Positions 28,631-37,099 of a stretch of DNA of 47,558 nucleotides are shown here, piece by piece; positions within the stretch are counted from its first letter, which is position 1, and every line of letters begins with the position of its first letter. Origin of the DNA: Clostridia bacterium (GTDB lineage Bacteria; Bacillota; Clostridia; Peptostreptococcales; Acidaminobacteraceae). The notes under the pieces were generated by a model that ran no database searches, was not told where the DNA came from, and was given only the letters and a program-made list of their open reading frames with translations. The position numbers and the translations under genes are program-made. The stretch lies in the NCBI GenBank assembly GCA_016937975.1, contig JAFGVN010000103.1:1-47558 (forward strand), read 5' to 3'.

Positions 28631-29506
28631 GTGAATTATTCAATTGATAATTATGAGGAATTATTCTTAATCAATCCAGTAGATACAAGTGAAGAAATGA
28701 TTGAATCATTAAGAGATAAAGACATCAAGAAATATAGAATAAAAACTATCAAGAGTGGAGACATGTTAGAATGTGAAATTTATCCATTATGGAAAAGCAG
28801 TAAAAGAAAAAGAGCATTAAAAATAAAAGAGACTTCAAGAGCTCAAAAAAATTTAAATGATAAAAATACAAAAAAGAATATCATTCGATTAATGAATACA
28901 AATTTTACAAAAGAAGATATGTGGGCAACATTTACCTATGATGCTGATCATTTACCAGAAGATGAAAATCAAGCAAAGAAAGATATGCAAAACTATATTA
29001 GACGATTAAAAAGAATTGTTAAAAAAGAAAGTCTGGAAGATTTGAAATATATCTATGTAACAGAATATGAGTTTGATCCTGAAAAAGGAAAAAAAAGAGT
29101 GCATCATCATATCGTTATGAATTTCAGGAATAGAGATTTGGCAGAAGAGATATGGGACAAAGGTGGAAGAACTCATGCAAGAAGATTACAACCTGATGAT
29201 TATGGATTAGAAGGTATGGCCAGATACATCACAAAGGATCCTAAGAACTCAAAAAGATATACCACAAGTAGGAACTTAAAAAAGCCAACCATAACTGTGG
29301 CAGATTCAAAAATGACTAAAAGAAGAGCTGAGAAAATTGCTGTGAATGAGAATGCTGCGCCAGAAATATTTGAAAAATGGTACCAAGGTTATCAGTTTAA
29401 TGACATAGAGGTTAAGCTTTCTGAATTTATTTCCGGAACTTATTTATACGTAAGAATGAGAAAGTCAAAGATAGAGAAAAGAAAAAATAAAGGGGGAAGA
29501 TTATGA
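28631..29506 (+). CDS. HUH-type rolling-circle replication-associated protein
   Basis: 291 residues. It has a strand resembling motif 1 (WATFTYDA, about 98-105), the metal-binding HUH motif (VHHHIV, His158-His160) and a motif 3 helix RYITKD with candidate catalytic Tyr199 and Lys202. Such enzymes nick one DNA strand, stay bound through tyrosine, and start rolling-circle synthesis. GTG 28631 follows AGGGAG by nine bases. No helicase, primase or polymerase gene accompanies it, so host enzymes would do the rest. It overlaps the next gene by four bases. Confidence 0.8.
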   Translation: MNYSIDNYEELFLINPVDTSEEMIESLRDKDIKKYRIKTIKSGDMLECEIYPLWKSSKRKRALKIKETSRAQKNLNDKNTKKNIIRLMNTNFTKEDMWATFTYDADHLPEDENQAKKDMQNYIRRLKRIVKKESLEDLKYIYVTEYEFDPEKGKKRVHHHIVMNFRNRDLAEEIWDKGGRTHARRLQPDDYGLEGMARYITKDPKNSKRYTTSRNLKKPTITVADSKMTKRRAEKIAVNENAAPEIFEKWYQGYQFNDIEVKLSEFISGTYLYVRMRKSKIEKRKNKGGRL

Positions 29507-29943
29507 AGTGGACAGACTGTGCAGTACAAGACTTAAAGAAAATAAATGGACTGAAATCCAGTGTTGTAAATATTGCTGAAAGGATTGAAGTACTCGAAAT
29601 GAAATTTGATGGTATTAAGGCAGTAGATACAACGAGTGAAATCTCTGGATCTAGTGGAGAAAATAATTGGGACAATCAAATGCTTGATAATATCGTTGAA
29701 AGAGAACGACTGAAAATGCTCTTAGAAGCAGACAAGAAAATGCTAAACATCATTCAAAGAGGTTTGAGATGTTTGGATGAAATTGAGTACAAAGTACTTG
29801 ATTATTTCTTCATGAATAAACGAAGAGATCACATAGAGGATTTGAAAGATGAATTAAGCGTAGAAAAAAGCCAAGTCTATAGGCTTAAGAACAATGCTCT
29901 TTATAAATTTACGATACATATGTATGGTATTGAAGAGTTCTAA
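29503..29943 (+). CDS. Sigma-like late transcription activator (ArpU-type)
   Basis: 146 residues: an N-terminal helical part (about 1-85) and a C-terminal sigma-region-4-like helix-turn-helix (about 95-140: CLDEIEYKVLDYFFMNKRRDHIEDLKDELSVEKSQVYRLKNNALYKF). ArpU/RinA-type proteins at this position switch on packaging and structural genes. A promoter candidate with paired GGGAAAAA repeats begins eight bases after its stop, fitting that role. It starts within the stop of rep (ATGA). Confidence 0.75.
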   Translation: MKWTDCAVQDLKKINGLKSSVVNIAERIEVLEMKFDGIKAVDTTSEISGSSGENNWDNQMLDNIVERERLKMLLEADKKMLNIIQRGLRCLDEIEYKVLDYFFMNKRRDHIEDLKDELSVEKSQVYRLKNNALYKFTIHMYGIEEF

Positions 29944-29950
29944 TTGTCAT

Positions 29951-29993
29951 GGGAAAAAGAAGGGAAAAAAATGCAATACTTTTATGGTATTAT
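29951..29993 (+). promoter_or_regulatory. Candidate late promoter with paired activator sites
   Basis: TGG-TATTAT (extended -10, TATTAT at 29988-29993) has no recognisable -35. Instead GGGAAAAA occurs at 29951-29958 and 29962-29969, 11 bp apart (one helical turn), covering roughly -32 to -50. This is the expected picture for an activator-dependent promoter next to its activator gene. Confidence 0.55.
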
Positions 29994-30013
29994 GATATTA
30001 ATAAAAGTTTGCG

Positions 30014-30051
30014 AAAGTGTTCCTGGTTGATTAATCATGAGCACTTTTTTT
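30014..30051 (+). terminator. Terminator directly after the late promoter
   Basis: AAAGTGTTC 30014-30022 and GAGCACTTT 30039-30047 (one G-T pair) with a 16-nt loop containing TGATTAATCA, then seven T. It ends about 12 bases before the next gene. It stops the early transcript; any late transcript starting near 30000 would also meet it. Confidence 0.8.
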
Positions 30052-30063
30052 ATGGAGTGAAAC

Positions 30064-30795
30064 ATGAAAGAATTTGCTAGAAAGTTTTATAAGTCAAAGG
30101 AATGGCGAGACTTTAGAGAAGCATACTTTATTTCTGTACATGGTATCTGTGAAAGGTGTGGTGATCCAGGTGAGGAAGTCCATCATCAAATTTACTTAAC
30201 ACCAGGAAACATTAATGATCCATACATCACTTTAAATACTGACTTAGTTGAATTACTTTGCAAGAAATGTCACAATCTTGAGCATGTTAAATCATTTAGT
30301 ATGCATCGATTAAACATGGTGAAGAATTATAAGCCAGGTGATGATAAGTATAAGTTTGTTGATGGAGAGATGGTACTGAACAGAAATGTTAATATTGTTC
30401 ATGGTGCACCTGCATCTGGTAAGACAACTTATGTAATGAGTCATAAGGGTAAATATGATATTGTATTTGATCTAGATTATATTCGAATGGCACTTACTTT
30501 AAGTGAGGACCGAGAACATATTCCAGATACTTTAAGATATGCCATGGACATAAGAGAAGTATTCTATCAAGCAGTTGAAGAGAGAAGACATTATGCTGAT
30601 ACCGTGTGGATTATCGTGACTATGCCAAGAGCTTATGAGAGAAATACTTTAACTGAAAGACTAAAGGCCAATATCATACACATTGATACAGATGAAGATG
30701 AATGTATTCAAAGAGCAATGAAGGATTCATCTAGATTAAATAAAGAGCTGCAGAAGGAAATAATCTCTAAATATTTTAACGATTATGAGCAATAA
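30064..30795 (+). CDS. HNH endonuclease fused to a P-loop kinase-like domain
   Basis: 243 residues with two parts. Residues 1-80 hold a zinc HNH nuclease: Cys29/Cys32, the His-His at 40-41, Asn and Cys66-x-x-Cys69-His70. Residues 105-243 hold a P-loop NTPase with Walker A GAPASGKT (114-121) and a downstream Asp-rich strand (DIVFDLD), resembling AAA_33/zeta-type small kinases. HNH proteins next to terminase genes are known helpers of cos cleavage in HK97-like phages; the attached kinase-like domain may act on the DNA ends or regulate the nuclease. GGAGTGA precedes the ATG. Confidence 0.82.
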   Translation: MKEFARKFYKSKEWRDFREAYFISVHGICERCGDPGEEVHHQIYLTPGNINDPYITLNTDLVELLCKKCHNLEHVKSFSMHRLNMVKNYKPGDDKYKFVDGEMVLNRNVNIVHGAPASGKTTYVMSHKGKYDIVFDLDYIRMALTLSEDREHIPDTLRYAMDIREVFYQAVEERRHYADTVWIIVTMPRAYERNTLTERLKANIIHIDTDEDECIQRAMKDSSRLNKELQKEIISKYFNDYEQ

Positions 30796-30857
30796 TCAAA
30801 TGATTTTGAAATAAAAAAGAATAAAACCAATTGATTTTTAAACACAATTTTTAGGGC

Positions 30858-30890
30858 ATCAGAATTTTATTTTAAGTTCTGATTTTTTTA
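30858..30890 (+). terminator. Terminator after the HNH gene
   Basis: ATCAGAA 30858-30864 and TTCTGAT 30877-30883 with a 12-nt loop, followed by seven T. Confidence 0.78.
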
Positions 30891-30932
30891 GTTTTTAAAT
30901 CAAAAATATTTTATCTTCTTACTAATGGAGAA

Positions 30933-31027
30933 TCCCCCCTAAAAAAAAGTGGCACTTATGCACTCAGGGACCGAAGGGGGGAGCTTTCTGTGATACGCAG
31001 GTCATTTTTTGCATGACCCCCCCTAAA
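30933..31027. other. Candidate cos/packaging region before the terminase
   Basis: In an otherwise A/T-rich phage this 95-bp stretch has striking C and G runs: TCCCCCC 30933-30939 is mirrored by GGGGGGA 30976-30982, CCCCCCTAAA appears at 30934-30943 and again at 31018-31027, and GGTCAT 31000-31005 pairs with ATGACC across the T-run. Its place between an HNH gene and the small terminase gene is where cos sites lie in many Gram-positive siphophages. The gap 30796-31047 holds only this and the terminator. Confidence 0.5.
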
Positions 31028-31047
31028 CGAAAAGAGGTGATTTTAAA

Positions 31048-31410
31048 ATGACAACCAAAGAAAAAACCAAGGAAGAGCTAGTTAAAGCAGAGATACGGAA
31101 ATATAAAAGGATTTTCAAGGATGTAGACGAGAAAAAGAAGAAGGTAGCTGAGGGATTGTTTGAGGAAGCTGCATTCATGAAAATCACCTTGAAGGAACTT
31201 AAAGAGCGTATTGATGATGAAGGTGTCATTGATGAAATGCAGCAAGGTGAGTACTCAATTCTTAGAGAGCATCCTGCAGTGAAAGTTTATAATACTATGA
31301 TTCAAAGATTTCTGGCAACATCTAAACAAATCGTTGATCTTCTCCCTAAAGATGCTGTAAAGAAACTTGAAGATGGCTTTGATGATTTTATAAAGGACAG
31401 AGATGTCTAA
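31048..31410 (+). CDS. Terminase small subunit
   Basis: 120 residues, highly charged and helical (KAEIRKYKRIFKDVDEKKKKVAEGLFEEAAFMKITLKELKE), ending with a C-terminal region LLPKDAVKKLEDGFDDF. Identification rests on size, position directly before the large subunit and resemblance to small terminases of Clostridial phages, which recognise the packaging site. AGAGGTGA lies upstream; it overlaps the next gene by eight bases. Confidence 0.78.
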   Translation: MTTKEKTKEELVKAEIRKYKRIFKDVDEKKKKVAEGLFEEAAFMKITLKELKERIDDEGVIDEMQQGEYSILREHPAVKVYNTMIQRFLATSKQIVDLLPKDAVKKLEDGFDDFIKDRDV

Positions 31411-33091
31411 ACTATATGACCTAAATTACAATCCAATACTTGAGTACTGGGAGTTAATGAGAACTGATCAGATTGTGGTTGGTGATAAGATTTACAGAAC
31501 CTATAAAAAACTGGCCTTTGATGTAGAGAATAAAGACTCAATCTATTACTACTCAAATGCAAGAGCCAATCATGTGATTGAATTTGTTGAAAGGTACTGT
31601 AAACACTCTAAAGGGAAAATGGGTGGCAAGAGAATTGAATTGGAGCTGTGGGAGAAAGCTTTACTTGCTGCAGTATTCGGATTCATTGACATAGAGGGTA
31701 ATAGAAAATATCGTGAAGCACTTCTTATCATTGGAAAGAAAAACGGAAAATCTCTATTAGCATCAGCAGTTGGATTATATCTGCAGATTGCAGATCAAGA
31801 ACCAGGTGCAGAGATTTATGCTGTGGCTACGAAAAAGGACCAAGCAAAAATCATTTGGGAAGAAGCCAAAAGAATGGTGAGAAAATCACCTGCACTGAAA
31901 AAAAGAATTAGAGCACTTGTCTCTAGTTTAATTAGTGATTTTAACGATGGCACCTTTAAACCCTTGGCATCTGACTCTGATACTCTAGATGGTTTAAATG
32001 TCCATGGTGCCTTAATGGATGAGATTCACCAGTGGAAAAATGGTCGAGCATTATACAATATCATCGCTGATGGTGTTACTGCCAGAGAGCAGCCACTTGT
32101 ATTCATTACATCCACTGCAGGTACCATAAGAGAAGATCTATATGATGAAAAGTATGATGAAGCTGAAAGAGTGATCAATGGTTATTTTGATCCTGAAGGT
32201 TATCATGATGAACACTTCATTGCTTTTGTCTATGAGTTAGATCATCGAAGTGAATGGACAGATCCTAAATGTTGGCCAAAAGCTAATCCTGGTTTAGGGT
32301 CCATCAAGAATGAAAAAACTTTAGCTGCCAAGGTAGAAAAGGCACAGGAAAATCCAATGCTAGTAAAAAACCTTGTTTGCAAAGAGTTCAATATTCGTGA
32401 GACGTCCACTGAAACCTGGTTAACCTTTGAACAGCTAAACAATACAGCGACTTATGATATTACAGCATTAAAACCAAGATATGGTATAGGTGGAGCTGAC
32501 TTATCCAGTACAGTTGATTTAACTGCAGCAAAGATTATTTTCATGGTGCCTAATGATCCTAAGATTTATGTATTATCCATGTACTGGTTACCTGAAGACA
32601 TTCTTGAAAGAAGAGCAAAAGAAGATAAGATACCCTATGACTTATGGCGTGATCAGGGACTTCTTAGAACAACACCAGGCAACTCAGTTCATCCAAAGTA
32701 CATGACAGAGTGGTTTTTAGAAATGCGTGAGAAGTACGATATTTATATGCCATGGTTTGGTTATGATGCCTGGGCTGCTAAGTACTGGGTAGATGAGATG
32801 AAGGCTTGTTTTGGTAATGCTTCAGCCATTGATGTAAGACAAGGAAAGAAAACTTTATCGAGTCCAATGAAACAGTTAGGTGCAGATCTAGAGAGTAAGC
32901 TTGTAGTTTATAATAACAATCCTATTGATAAATGGTGTTTAGCCAATACAAAGGCAGAAACAGACAAGAATGATAATATTCAGCCTTCTAAAACATCTAA
33001 TTCAAGGCGAAGAATAGATGGTACAGCAGCACTTTTAAATGCCTGTGTTGTACTTCAAGAAAAGAGACAAGAATACATGAATATGATTTAA
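31403..33091 (+). CDS. Terminase large subunit
   Basis: The packaging motor and DNA-cutting enzyme, 562 residues. The ATPase domain has a Walker A-like GKKNGKS (111-117), and Walker B ALMDEIH (203-209). The C-terminal RNase H-like nuclease domain begins around GIGGADLSSTVDLTAAKI (about 358), whose Asp is the likely metal ligand, with further acidic residues in FGYDAWAAKYW. This is the HK97-like type usual in cos phages. Confidence 0.95.
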   Translation: MSKLYDLNYNPILEYWELMRTDQIVVGDKIYRTYKKLAFDVENKDSIYYYSNARANHVIEFVERYCKHSKGKMGGKRIELELWEKALLAAVFGFIDIEGNRKYREALLIIGKKNGKSLLASAVGLYLQIADQEPGAEIYAVATKKDQAKIIWEEAKRMVRKSPALKKRIRALVSSLISDFNDGTFKPLASDSDTLDGLNVHGALMDEIHQWKNGRALYNIIADGVTAREQPLVFITSTAGTIREDLYDEKYDEAERVINGYFDPEGYHDEHFIAFVYELDHRSEWTDPKCWPKANPGLGSIKNEKTLAAKVEKAQENPMLVKNLVCKEFNIRETSTETWLTFEQLNNTATYDITALKPRYGIGGADLSSTVDLTAAKIIFMVPNDPKIYVLSMYWLPEDILERRAKEDKIPYDLWRDQGLLRTTPGNSVHPKYMTEWFLEMREKYDIYMPWFGYDAWAAKYWVDEMKACFGNASAIDVRQGKKTLSSPMKQLGADLESKLVVYNNNPIDKWCLANTKAETDKNDNIQPSKTSNSRRRIDGTAALLNACVVLQEKRQEYMNMI

Positions 33092-33103
33092 GGAGGTGAG
33101 AAG

Positions 33104-34300
33104 TTGGGATTATTCAGTCGGTTTTTTAATAAGGAAAATGAGAATAGAGGTGTCACATTAAAACTCGTAACCGAAAGAGGTTCGGGTTTTTATGCTTTTG
33201 ATGGAAAGCTTTATAAATCGGATGTCATAAAAGCCTGTATCAGACCAAAAGTAAGGACTATTGGCAAGTTAGATGCAAAGCATATCAAAACCTTAAATGG
33301 TGATATGAAAATCTTTCCTGAGCCATATATGAGGGTTTTACTTGAGGAACCTAATCCATTTATGACAGGACAAATGCTTCAAGAGAAAATTGCTGCTCAA
33401 GTAGCGCTTAATCATAATGCCTTTGTATTGATTTACAGAGATGAAAATGGTTATCCTATACAGCTTTATCCAATACCTGCTGTATCTGCTCAGGCTGTTT
33501 ATAAAGGTTCTGAGATTTGGATTAAGTTTATGTTTAAAAACGGCAAGACCAATACTTTTGATTATCGAGACATCATCCATATCAGAAGAGATTTTAATAC
33601 TGGTGATATGTTTGGTGATTCTCCAATAGAATCACTTTTACCACTTATGGAAGTGATTTCTTATACGGATCAAGGCATTGTGAAGGCGATTAAAAACAGT
33701 AATGTGATTCAGTGGTTATTAAAACTGTCTTCTATGACAAGACCAGAAGATAGAAAGAAACAAGCTGATCTCTTTGTGAAAAGTTATTTGGACGTTGAGG
33801 CAGATGGTACAGCTGCAGCAGCCATAGATCCAACTATCGATGCACAACAAGTTAAGCCTGAAAGTTATGTGCCTAATGCATCCATTATGGATAGGACCAT
33901 GACCAGAATCTATAACTTTTTTAATACCAATGAAAAAATTGTTCAAAGTAAAGCCAATGAAGATGAATGGATTGCATATTATGAATCAGAAATTGAACCA
34001 GATGTGAAACAGCTATCAGGTGAATTTACAAGAAAGCTATTTTCAAGAAAGCAAAGAGCCTTTGGCAATGTCATTGTCTTTACAGCCAACAGCCTTCAAT
34101 ATGCATCCATGCAAACCAAACTTGGATTAGTGGCCATGGTGGATAGAGGTGCAATGACACCAAATGAATGGCGAGAAATCTTGAATATGGGACCAATCGA
34201 AGGTGGTAATCAACCAATTCGAAGATTGGATACTGCAGTTGTAAATGAATTGAAGATACAAATATCAAATATGATCAGAGAATCACTTGGAGGTGAATGA
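33104..34300 (+). CDS. Portal protein
   Basis: 398 residues of the HK97-type portal family, which forms the dodecameric DNA entry ring of the capsid. Features include LLEEPNPFMTGQMLQEKIAAQVALNHNAFVLI, IIHIRRDFNTGDMFGDSPIE and the C-terminal GAMTPNEWREILNMGPIEGGN. It starts at TTG 33104 after AAGGAGGTGAG with a good seven-base spacing. The stop overlaps the protease start. Confidence 0.93.
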   Translation: MGLFSRFFNKENENRGVTLKLVTERGSGFYAFDGKLYKSDVIKACIRPKVRTIGKLDAKHIKTLNGDMKIFPEPYMRVLLEEPNPFMTGQMLQEKIAAQVALNHNAFVLIYRDENGYPIQLYPIPAVSAQAVYKGSEIWIKFMFKNGKTNTFDYRDIIHIRRDFNTGDMFGDSPIESLLPLMEVISYTDQGIVKAIKNSNVIQWLLKLSSMTRPEDRKKQADLFVKSYLDVEADGTAAAAIDPTIDAQQVKPESYVPNASIMDRTMTRIYNFFNTNEKIVQSKANEDEWIAYYESEIEPDVKQLSGEFTRKLFSRKQRAFGNVIVFTANSLQYASMQTKLGLVAMVDRGAMTPNEWREILNMGPIEGGNQPIRRLDTAVVNELKIQISNMIRESLGGE

Positions 34301-35028
34301 TGAAGTTTTGGAATTTTATAGAATCTGGTGAAGATATTGAACTGAGAATCGATGGTGATATCATTGATGATTCTGAAGCCTGGATCTATGAGTGGTTTGG
34401 TGAAGCCAGTACATCACCAAACAAATTTAGAGAAGAGCTCAATAAATATAAGGGCAAAAACATCACGGTTTGGATTGATTCCTATGGTGGCAATGTCTTT
34501 GCAGGTGCAGGTATTTATAATGCACTTAAAAATCATAAAGGTAAGGTCGTTGCAAAAATTGATGGTAAGGCCATGTCTATTGCTTCTGTGATTGCTATGG
34601 CAGCTGATGAAGTGCAGATTTCACCTGTAGGTGTGATTATGATCCATAATCCTTGGTCGGTAGCCAGTGGTGATATGCATGAACTCAGAAAAACAGCAGA
34701 TGTCTTAGAAACAATTAAAGAGTCTATTGTAAATGCTTATGCACTTAAAACAGGTAAGTCAGAGGCAGAGATTGCTGCCATGATGGATGAAGATACATGG
34801 ATGTCAGCTAATGTAGCAATTAAAGAGGGATTTGCAGATTCAGTCATTCAGACTGGACCTGAAATTTTAAATGCAACGAAAGGTATAGCTTTTAATCGAT
34901 TGGAAATCATGAACAGATCCAATCAAGCTATTGAAAAATTACTGGATTTAGAGCGTTCAAACAAAGCTTTAAATAGTGCCAAACTTAAATTAATGGTAAT
35001 GAAGGGAGAACAAAATGAAAAAAAGTGA
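34300..35028 (+). CDS. ClpP-like head maturation protease
   Basis: 242 residues of the S14 (ClpP) peptidase family used by HK97-type phages to trim the capsid scaffold region. The nucleophile Ser93 lies in GKAMSIAS and the catalytic His116 in VIMIHNPW; WIDSYGGNVFAGAGIYNAL is the oxyanion region. ATG 34300 is preferred to ATG 34297, as it is six bases from GGAGG instead of three. It overlaps the capsid gene by 14 bases. Confidence 0.92.
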   Translation: MKFWNFIESGEDIELRIDGDIIDDSEAWIYEWFGEASTSPNKFREELNKYKGKNITVWIDSYGGNVFAGAGIYNALKNHKGKVVAKIDGKAMSIASVIAMAADEVQISPVGVIMIHNPWSVASGDMHELRKTADVLETIKESIVNAYALKTGKSEAEIAAMMDEDTWMSANVAIKEGFADSVIQTGPEILNATKGIAFNRLEIMNRSNQAIEKLLDLERSNKALNSAKLKLMVMKGEQNEKK

Positions 35029-36241
35029 ATACTTAAACAAGAGAAAAGAATTGTTAAATCAAGCGACTCAGGCACTTGAAAAAAATGATTTGGAATTGTT
35101 TAACACAAAAGAAAAAGAGATTAAGGATCTCGATGACCAGTTTGAAGCTTTCGCAAAAGCAGAAGCCAACATGAATGCATTAAAAGATGTACCAATGGCC
35201 AATAGAGGTGGTGACATGCTGACTGAAGGTGAAGAAACCAGTACTGCCATTTCCAATCAGGCAGATGAAAAAGAGCAGTATAAAAATGCCTGGGCAAAGA
35301 TGATGAAAGGCATGGCTTTAAATCAAGATGAGCAAGTCATTATGGATCGTTTCAATCCAAAGAACAGCACTCAAACTGCAGAAACTCATTCAGTGATTAT
35401 TCCAGAAACAGTAACCAATGATATCTGGAGAGAAGCAGCTGAAATGTATCCTTTACTTGCAGATCTTGATATGACATTTGTACCAGGTGATTTAACCATT
35501 TTAAAAGAATCAAGTTCTGGAACTGATGCTGATTGGTATGATGAAGCGACTGAAGCAACTGATGGTGAATTTGCTATTGGTGAAATCAATTTAAGTGGAT
35601 GTGAGTTAATCAAAATGATTCCTGTTTCATGGAAACTTAAAAAGATGGCCATTGATAAGTTTATTCCATACATCACAACTTTACTTGCTGAGAAAATGGG
35701 TGCTGCTTTAGCAAAAGCAGTTGTTAGTGGTAAAGGTAAACCTGGTGATGGTGATACATTTAAAGCTCAACCTAAAGGGGTTATTGTTGCTTTAAGTGCA
35801 GAAGTGAGTACACCACAAATCATCGAGTTTGATGATGCAACAGATAAGTTGACTTATGAGAAGTTGACTTTGGCATTTGGAAAGTTACCTTCAGGTTATA
35901 AGAAAGGTGCTTCTATTTATGCAAATTCAAAAACAGTTTGGAATAGACTTGCAAACCTCAAGGATGAAACAGGTAAACCTTTATTCATTCAAGATGTGAC
36001 TGCAGGTGGTGTAGGTAGAATCTTTGGCATTGTTGTTAAAGAAGATGACAGTATTGAAGATGATGGCATCTTACTTGGTAACATTAAAAAAGGTTATGCA
36101 TGTAATGTTAACGAGGATATGACCATCTATACTGAAGAGAAAGTAACTTTAAGAAGAACCAATTACATGGCATATTCTTTAGTCGATGGTGCTCCAAGAA
36201 CTACTAAGGCATTTGTTTACATTAGACTTAAAGAAGTCTAG
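35015..36241 (+). CDS. Major capsid protein, HK97 fold
   Basis: 408 residues. The N-terminal 50-60 residues are a charged coiled coil (NKRKELLNQATQALEKNDLELF...KEIKDLDDQFEAF), the delta/scaffold domain removed by the upstream protease. The rest has the order of the HK97 shell fold, e.g. VIIPETVTNDIWREAAEMYPLLADL, TILKESSSGTDADWYDEA and YKKGASIYANSKTVWNRLANLKDETGKPLF. GGGAG precedes the ATG in the end of the protease gene. Confidence 0.95.
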   Translation: MKKSEYLNKRKELLNQATQALEKNDLELFNTKEKEIKDLDDQFEAFAKAEANMNALKDVPMANRGGDMLTEGEETSTAISNQADEKEQYKNAWAKMMKGMALNQDEQVIMDRFNPKNSTQTAETHSVIIPETVTNDIWREAAEMYPLLADLDMTFVPGDLTILKESSSGTDADWYDEATEATDGEFAIGEINLSGCELIKMIPVSWKLKKMAIDKFIPYITTLLAEKMGAALAKAVVSGKGKPGDGDTFKAQPKGVIVALSAEVSTPQIIEFDDATDKLTYEKLTLAFGKLPSGYKKGASIYANSKTVWNRLANLKDETGKPLFIQDVTAGGVGRIFGIVVKEDDSIEDDGILLGNIKKGYACNVNEDMTIYTEEKVTLRRTNYMAYSLVDGAPRTTKAFVYIRLKEV

Positions 36242-36251
36242 GAGGTAGCTT

Positions 36252-36494
36252 ATGAAGTTTAAAGTAAAATCAAGATTTAGAGATAAAATCACCAGGACCA
36301 TTTATAATCCTGGTGATTCTTTTGAAACAGATGATGAGAATAGAATCAAGATGATCCTTGATGGTGATCTTTGTGAACCTGAAGAGAAAAAACAAACGAA
36401 AGAAGACATCTGCAAGCTATTGGATGAAAAAGGAATCTCTTATGATTCGACAGCGAAAAAGGATGAACTTCTTCTTTTACTTGGTGGTGAGTAG
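36252..36494 (+). CDS. Small head protein with HeH/LEM-like C-terminus
   Basis: 80 residues. The first half is beta-rich (FKVKSRFRDKITRTIYNPGDSFETDDENR); the second (TKEDICKLLDEKGISYDSTAKKDELLLLL) is a helix-extended-helix (HeH/LEM/SAP-like) module often found at the end of small phage head proteins. It follows the capsid gene after AGGAGGTAG. A capsid decoration or DNA-contact role is possible. Confidence 0.7.
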   Translation: MKFKVKSRFRDKITRTIYNPGDSFETDDENRIKMILDGDLCEPEEKKQTKEDICKLLDEKGISYDSTAKKDELLLLLGGE

Positions 36495-36785
36495 ATGCCA
36501 ATTTTAGATGATGTGAAGCTTGCAGTAAGAGAGGATAATGATGCTTTTAATGCTGAGATTTCAGATATCATCGAAGCTGCTAAATTTGATTTGAAAGGAT
36601 CTGGTGTTGTTTTGATTGATGACACAGATCCTTTAATTAAGAGAGCAATTATTCTCTACAGTAAAGCAAATTATGGGCTTTTCAATCCAGATATGGAGAA
36701 GTATCAAAAGGCATATGACATGCTAAAGGCACACTTATCCTTTTCATCAGATTATAACGGCTACATAGAGGAAGAGGTAATCTAA
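36495..36785 (+). CDS. Head-tail connector protein (gp6-like)
   Basis: 96 helical residues (PILDDVKLAVREDNDAFNAEISDIIEAAKFDL...PLIKRAIILYSKANYGL), the size and pattern of HK97 gp6/SPP1 gp15 adaptors, which bind under the portal. It begins immediately after the previous stop and its own stop overlaps the next start (TAATG). Confidence 0.82.
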   Translation: MPILDDVKLAVREDNDAFNAEISDIIEAAKFDLKGSGVVLIDDTDPLIKRAIILYSKANYGLFNPDMEKYQKAYDMLKAHLSFSSDYNGYIEEEVI

Positions 36786-37099
36786 TGTTTAATACAACCA
36801 TAGAACTCATCACTTATTCTGAATCTGTCAATGATGTTGGGGACAAAATAAGCGAAACGCCAAGTTATAAAAAAGTATTTGCCAATCAAAAGGGTGTTAG
36901 GCAGTCTGAGTTTTATCAAGCTGCAGCTATAGGTTTAAAACCAGAATACACCTTTGAGATCAGAGTGAGCTCATACTCAGGGGAGAAAAAAATAAGGTAT
37001 GGTGGAGAAACTGGGATCCTTCTAGAAGTTATCAGAACTTATCAAAAGAATAAGGATTTCATTGAACTAATCTGCCAAGGTGGTGTAAGTCATGGCTAA
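36785..37099 (+). CDS. Head closure protein (SPP1 gp16-like)
   Basis: 104 beta-rich residues with FANQKGVRQSEFYQAAAIGLKPEYTFEIRVSSYSGEKKIRYGG, typical of the phage head-tail joining/stopper family, which closes the connector after packaging. Overlaps the following gene by eight bases. Confidence 0.82.
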   Translation: MFNTTIELITYSESVNDVGDKISETPSYKKVFANQKGVRQSEFYQAAAIGLKPEYTFEIRVSSYSGEKKIRYGGETGILLEVIRTYQKNKDFIELICQGGVSHG

